From SAR324 cluster bacterium (GTDB taxonomy: Bacteria > SAR324 > NAC60-12), in assembly GCA_028281495.1 (NCBI GenBank), contig JANQJU010000056.1, positions 1 to 33,480 on the forward strand: a DNA stretch of 33,480 nt. The letters run 5' to 3'. The notes below the pieces were generated by a model that saw only the letters and a program-made list of their open reading frames with translations, did not search any database and was not told the DNA's origin. A program made the translations under genes and the position numbers. This document shows, piece after piece, positions 29,997 to 33,480 of this stretch (its first letter is position 1; every line of letters starts with the position of its first letter).

Positions 29997-32191
29997 TGAC
30001 CCCTTTCCATTCCCAAAAACAATCTCTCCTCAACCGTCGTGCTTTCTTAGAAAAAACCGGATGGTTTGCAGCAGGAGTGACGGTTCTGTTCAGTACGGGA
30101 TGCAGTCTGGTTCCCACTTTACCCACTTTGAGTGATGACCCTGAAGAAGATGCTGTTTCCTGGATTCAAGCCTTACCCAATGGCAAGATTCGTTTCTTCA
30201 TGGGAAAAGCCGAGATGGGCCAAGGCATCTTGACGGGGCTGACTCAAATCGTTGCGGAAGAATTCAATATGCCCGTTGAACAAATCGAAGTCGCCCTCCC
30301 TCACACGAACCAAGTCAATCCGATTCGTATGACAGTGGGAAGTGACTCTCTCCAAAATCTGTACTTACCACTAAGGCAAGCGGCGGCCCAACTGAAAGCT
30401 GGCATTGTGCAACTCGCGGCCAAAGAATGGAACACGGTTCCCTCTCAAATTCGATGGGAAGCGGATACCTTGTATTGGAAGAGCCAAAACAAGCCATTGG
30501 TCGAACTGCTGGCTCGGTATGAGAAAATCGAGCCAGTGACTCAAAAGGTGGCCTTAAAGCCAGCGCAGTCATTCCAGGTGATGGGAAAGTCGACCCCTCG
30601 TTTGGATATCCCCAATAAAGTGAATGGCTCGGCCCAATATACCCACGATATCCATTTGCCCAGTATGCTGTATGGCAAGGTGGTGAAATCTCCTGTATGG
30701 GAAGGCAAGCTGGTTCAAGCCAACACTCAAACAGCGGAAACGGCCCCGGGAGTGATTAAAGTGCTCACCAATTTGGAAGAGTCGTGGGTCGGGCTGGTTG
30801 CTGAAACCCCCTTCGAATTGGAACAAGCTGTGGCATTACTCCAATTGAAATGGGAAACTCCAAAAACTTGGGAACAGTCTGATATCGACGCTTTATTGAG
30901 TTTGGAGGTGTTGCAGCAACAAGGAGAATCTCCGCATCAGGTATTGTCCACAGGAGATTGGGAATCCCAATGGCAAAAAAAGAACGACGCGATGTTTCCC
31001 GTGGATTTGTCTTTTTCAACCCCATTTCATGCTCATGCGTTTATGGAGACACAAGCCGGGGTGGCCCATGTGAAAAAAGATAAAGCGGAGGTATGGTTAG
31101 GGTCTCAGGATCCATTTTTTCACCAAGCCAAAGCCGCTCAATTGCTGGGCTTCGACAAGGATCAGGTGACGGTTCATCCCATGTTAGTAGGAGGTGGGTT
31201 TGGTGGTAAAGTGTATGTCCATGCAGCGATGGAAGCTGTGGTATTGTCGCAAGCGGTCCAACGTCCGGTGAAAGTCTTATGGAGTCGTGAAGAGTCGATG
31301 CAATACAGTTATTATCGCTCTCCCTCGCAGCACCGTTGTCAAGCCGCCGTGAATGCCAACGGAGAAATCTTGGCATGGAATCACCAATTCACCAGCGGTC
31401 GTGTGATTTTCTCCAATTTGATCGATTCCAAATTGGCAATGTGGCTGACATCCTTCATCAAAGACCCTGGCAGTGTACGTGGGTCGATTCCCCCCTATCG
31501 TTTGCCCCATGCTAATATCGAAAGCTGGATTCAGGTGTTGCCTGTGGCAACCGGAGCCACACGAGGTCTTTCTGCTCCCATCAATGCGTTTGCCATTGAA
31601 GTCATGATGGATGCCCTTGCTTATGAAATCCAGATGCACCCCGTTGCATTCCGATTAAAGAATTTAGAGGCCAACCACGTTCGTCTCCGCAAGGTGTTGG
31701 AAGCCCTTCATCGGCATGTTGATTCGCCCAAAAGCCGGTTGAAGGCAGGAAAATTGAAACATGGGAAGGGGTTTGCGTGCGGTATTTATAAGGAAGTTAC
31801 GTTCGTTGCCGTGTATGCCGAAGTCGAAGTCGACCTGGAGCGAAAACAGATCCGTGTCCAAAAATTGGTTTGCGCCCACGATTGTGGACTCATTATCAAT
31901 CCCGATGCCGTGCAAGCGCAGGTGGAAGGGAATTTGATTTGGGGATGCAGCATGGCTCTCACCGAAAACCTGACCGTTCAAGGCGGACGCATGGCTGCCG
32001 ATAATTTTGATCAATATGCCATCCTCACCCAACAAGATGCCCCCGATTTGGAAGTCCTTTTGATCAACCGTCCCGATCTGCCTCCTTCCGGTGCCGGAGA
32101 AGCGGGTATCATGCCGACTCCTGCTGCGATTGCGAATGCGGTGTTTGACGCGACCCAACAACGGTTGACCCATTTGCCTCTGAGAATTTGA
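29993..32191 (+). CDS. iorB: Molybdopterin-binding subunit of a molybdenum hydroxylase, IorB-like
   Basis: A 732-aa large subunit. The N-terminus LNRRAFLEKTGWFAAGVTVLF is a twin-arginine signal, so the folded complex is exported to the periplasm; STGC after it could be a weak lipobox. Cofactor motifs are ATTENTION-free classic ones: MGKAEMGQGILTGL, VGGGFGGKVYVH and, near the C-terminus, the catalytic glutamate E703 in GAGEAGIMPTPAAI. It lacks FAD, as IorB-type enzymes do, and would pass electrons through the small subunit. The start is ATG 29993 or 29996; AGGAGG (29984-29989) fits either. No cytochrome, XdhC-type or molybdenum cofactor gene lies nearby. Confidence 0.88.
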   Translation: MMTPFHSQKQSLLNRRAFLEKTGWFAAGVTVLFSTGCSLVPTLPTLSDDPEEDAVSWIQALPNGKIRFFMGKAEMGQGILTGLTQIVAEEFNMPVEQIEVALPHTNQVNPIRMTVGSDSLQNLYLPLRQAAAQLKAGIVQLAAKEWNTVPSQIRWEADTLYWKSQNKPLVELLARYEKIEPVTQKVALKPAQSFQVMGKSTPRLDIPNKVNGSAQYTHDIHLPSMLYGKVVKSPVWEGKLVQANTQTAETAPGVIKVLTNLEESWVGLVAETPFELEQAVALLQLKWETPKTWEQSDIDALLSLEVLQQQGESPHQVLSTGDWESQWQKKNDAMFPVDLSFSTPFHAHAFMETQAGVAHVKKDKAEVWLGSQDPFFHQAKAAQLLGFDKDQVTVHPMLVGGGFGGKVYVHAAMEAVVLSQAVQRPVKVLWSREESMQYSYYRSPSQHRCQAAVNANGEILAWNHQFTSGRVIFSNLIDSKLAMWLTSFIKDPGSVRGSIPPYRLPHANIESWIQVLPVATGATRGLSAPINAFAIEVMMDALAYEIQMHPVAFRLKNLEANHVRLRKVLEALHRHVDSPKSRLKAGKLKHGKGFACGIYKEVTFVAVYAEVEVDLERKQIRVQKLVCAHDCGLIINPDAVQAQVEGNLIWGCSMALTENLTVQGGRMAADNFDQYAILTQQDAPDLEVLLINRPDLPPSGAGEAGIMPTPAAIANAVFDATQQRLTHLPLRI

Positions 32192-32240
32192 GAGTGGGAT
32201 TGTATTGAGTAAGTTTGGTATTTCGCTAAAAAGAAATTTT

Positions 32241-32251
32241 GTATCAGATAC
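32241..32251. promoter_or_regulatory. Short palindrome GTATC-A-GATAC before the Gfo/Idh gene
   Basis: An 11-bp perfect palindrome lies 35 bases before the start of the oxidoreductase gene, in the 95-base gap after iorB. It may be an operator. No terminator is visible in this gap. Confidence 0.28.
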
Positions 32252-32286
32252 CTGATTTACCACTAAATCTCACGAAGGAGGCCCCT

Positions 32287-33312
32287 ATGAATAACAAACT
32301 GCGCTTTGGAATTGTTGGAACTGGACTGATTGCCAATGTGACTGCTCGGGCAATCAATGCCGCAGAGACGGCAGAATTGGCGGCTGTTTCCAGTCGTCGA
32401 TTGGAGGGGGCCGAGGAATTTGCTAAGACCCATGACATTGGAAAAGCATTTGGGTCATGGGAAGCAATGGTGGCTTGGGACGGCGTGGATGCGATTTATG
32501 TGGCAACTCCAACCGCCGCGCGTGAAGCAGTATGTTTAGCAGCGGCGGAGCATCAGAAACATGTGCTGGGAGAAAAGCCTTTTGCGAGCCTGCCTTCATT
32601 GCAAAAAATCACAGCAGCGTGCCGAGATAATCAAGTGGCTTTTATGGATGCCACGCATTTTGTACACCATCCACGCACCGTGCATTTGAAACAAACGATG
32701 CACGAAAAAATTGGAGTTCCCCAAGCGGTCCGCACGTCATTCTTTTTTCCTTCAATGGATCGTTCCAACATCCGCTTCAATCCCGCTGCTGAACCCACTG
32801 GCGCTATCGGGGATATGGCATGGTATTCGGTTCGAGCGGCGGTAGAGTATCTTCCTGAAGACCTCGCCTTAGACAAAGCGGAAACGTTGGTACAATGGGA
32901 TACTGAAACCCAGGCTGCTATTCGAGGGGCAGGTTTGTTGGTATTTAAAAATGGGTCCACATCGACCTGGGATGCAGGTTATAATGTCGGAGTCATTACC
33001 ATGGATCTCGATATTCTCGGCACCAATGGCGTGATCAGTATGGATGATTTTGTATTGGATTGGTCCAGTGCGTTTTCCTACAACAATCCGAACCGTCCGG
33101 TCGGTTACACATACCGTACGGGAATGGCCACTCCAGCTGATTTCCAATACATTGCAGCAATCAGCGAAAAGCCGGCGGCCGTTCACTTGATTGAAGACTT
33201 CGTCACCTTGGCCCAAAATCCAACACCCACCACACGAGAAGCCAGTATTGCCGTGAGCGAACAAACCCAACGCTTCCTGGATGCCGCTTGGCAACAGGGT
33301 GCTCCGAGTTAA
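32287..33312 (+). CDS. Gfo/Idh/MocA-family oxidoreductase
   Basis: A 341-aa NAD(P)-dependent dehydrogenase, usually acting on sugars, inositols or trans-dihydrodiols. The N-terminal nucleotide fold reads FGIVGTGLIA (G-x-G-x-x-A form), followed by IYVATPTAAREAV and the family motif GEKPFA with its conserved lysine. The region GAIGDMAWYSVRAAVEYL carries the acidic/aromatic signature of the C-terminal domain (GxxxDxxxY/H-type). AAGGAGG lies 5 bases before the ATG at 32287; a longer in-frame start at 32239 is less likely. The substrate is unknown and no link to iorAB is evident beyond direction. Confidence 0.88.
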   Translation: MNNKLRFGIVGTGLIANVTARAINAAETAELAAVSSRRLEGAEEFAKTHDIGKAFGSWEAMVAWDGVDAIYVATPTAAREAVCLAAAEHQKHVLGEKPFASLPSLQKITAACRDNQVAFMDATHFVHHPRTVHLKQTMHEKIGVPQAVRTSFFFPSMDRSNIRFNPAAEPTGAIGDMAWYSVRAAVEYLPEDLALDKAETLVQWDTETQAAIRGAGLLVFKNGSTSTWDAGYNVGVITMDLDILGTNGVISMDDFVLDWSSAFSYNNPNRPVGYTYRTGMATPADFQYIAAISEKPAAVHLIEDFVTLAQNPTPTTREASIAVSEQTQRFLDAAWQQGAPS

Positions 33313-33368
33313 TCCATCCGTTCTTTATCGATTGATCCGCTATCCATTGTTATCTGTCTTTATTTGTG

Positions 33369-33461
33369 ATCCATCGATCCTTCATTCTTCATCCATCGAT
33401 CTTTCATTCATCGATCTTTCATCCATCGATCCTTCATCCATCGATCTTCATCCATCGATTT
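33369..33461. repeat. ATCGAT-rich tandem repeat, about six units
   Basis: The core ATCCATCGATC(C/T)TTC recurs with starts at about 33369, 33391, 33406 (diverged), 33421, 33436 and 33450, with spacing of 14-22 bases. Diverged relatives can be seen back to about 33330. Each unit contains the palindrome ATCGAT. The array ends 9 bases before a strong ribosome site. Confidence 0.85.
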
Positions 33462-33470
33462 ATGAATTTC

Positions 33471-33477
33471 AGGAGGT
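33471..33477 (+). promoter_or_regulatory. Strong ribosome binding site for a gene beyond the window
   Basis: AGGAGGT lies three bases from the window end, with no start codon yet reached. A plus-strand gene most likely begins within the next ten bases outside the window. Confidence 0.6.
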
Positions 33478-33480
33478 ACC

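Noticed and set aside
31664..32263. 199-aa minus-strand open frame opposite iorB
   Set aside because: Antisense to conserved molybdopterin-binding motifs; no ribosome site or family features.

Overview
The window reads as chromosomal DNA of a diderm (Gram-negative-type) bacterium, with about 33 genes packed on both strands. Evidence for two membranes is a lipobox Spy/CpxP-like protein, a Cpx-like two-component system, Sec and Tat export signals, a periplasmic-type molybdenum hydroxylase and dipeptide/oligopeptide-type ABC uptake genes. Many families are ones I associate with Gammaproteobacteria, but no rRNA, tRNA or ribosomal protein gene is present to fix the taxonomy. I see no insertion sequence, prophage or CRISPR array.

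Layout. 1-248 holds the decayed 3' end of an unrecognised gene, spread over three reading frames. 289-2566 holds a HAD hydrolase (-) and a UMF1/Atg22-type MFS transporter (+), divergent. 2638-5670 is a Cpx-like envelope-stress operon: a Spy/CpxP-like lipoprotein, response regulator, sensor kinase and a small membrane-anchored protein, preceded by a candidate CpxR box. 5532-9280 (-) holds an FAD-dependent oxidoreductase, a 19-bp tandem repeat, D-mannonate dehydratase and a membrane adenylate cyclase. 9524-11195 has a secreted protein built from seven 45-residue repeats, convergent with a membrane protein. 11494-18757 is a complete peptide-type ABC importer (binding protein, two permeases, two ATPases) followed by a GT-C glycosyltransferase. 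18787-21595 holds a small membrane protein, serC, a DUF899 thioredoxin-like protein and an HxlR regulator behind a 32-bp tandem repeat. 21770-25801 holds a chemoreceptor, a PD-(D/E)XK nuclease-like protein ending in nine-residue repeats, and an atypical protein kinase. 25840-29347 holds sugar-phosphate mutarotase, tautomerase, GNAT, an orphan periplasmic binding protein and a Crp/Fnr regulator. 29535-33312 holds an iorAB-like molybdenum hydroxylase pair and a Gfo/Idh/MocA oxidoreductase. The window ends in an ATCGAT-rich tandem repeat and a strong ribosome binding site for a gene outside it.

How genes work together. Cpx-like genes 2817-5294 are a sensing-response unit. The ABC genes supply a whole importer. 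The Crp/Fnr gene and iorAB are divergent around perfect palindromes, which suggests a regulator-target pair. HxlR and DUF899 are divergent around a TAGTA-N9-TACTA inverted repeat, which suggests a redox or electrophile response unit.

Most interesting signals: (i) the nuclease-like/kinase-like neighbour pair at 23628-25801, for which I know no described system; (ii) the palindromes between the Crp/Fnr gene and iorAB; (iii) three unrelated tandem repeats that each end within about 35 bases of a start codon or ribosome binding site; (iv) the 45-residue repeat protein; (v) decayed gene pieces at 1-248 and 11321-11470. Everything here comes from reading the sequence; no database search or structure prediction was run.
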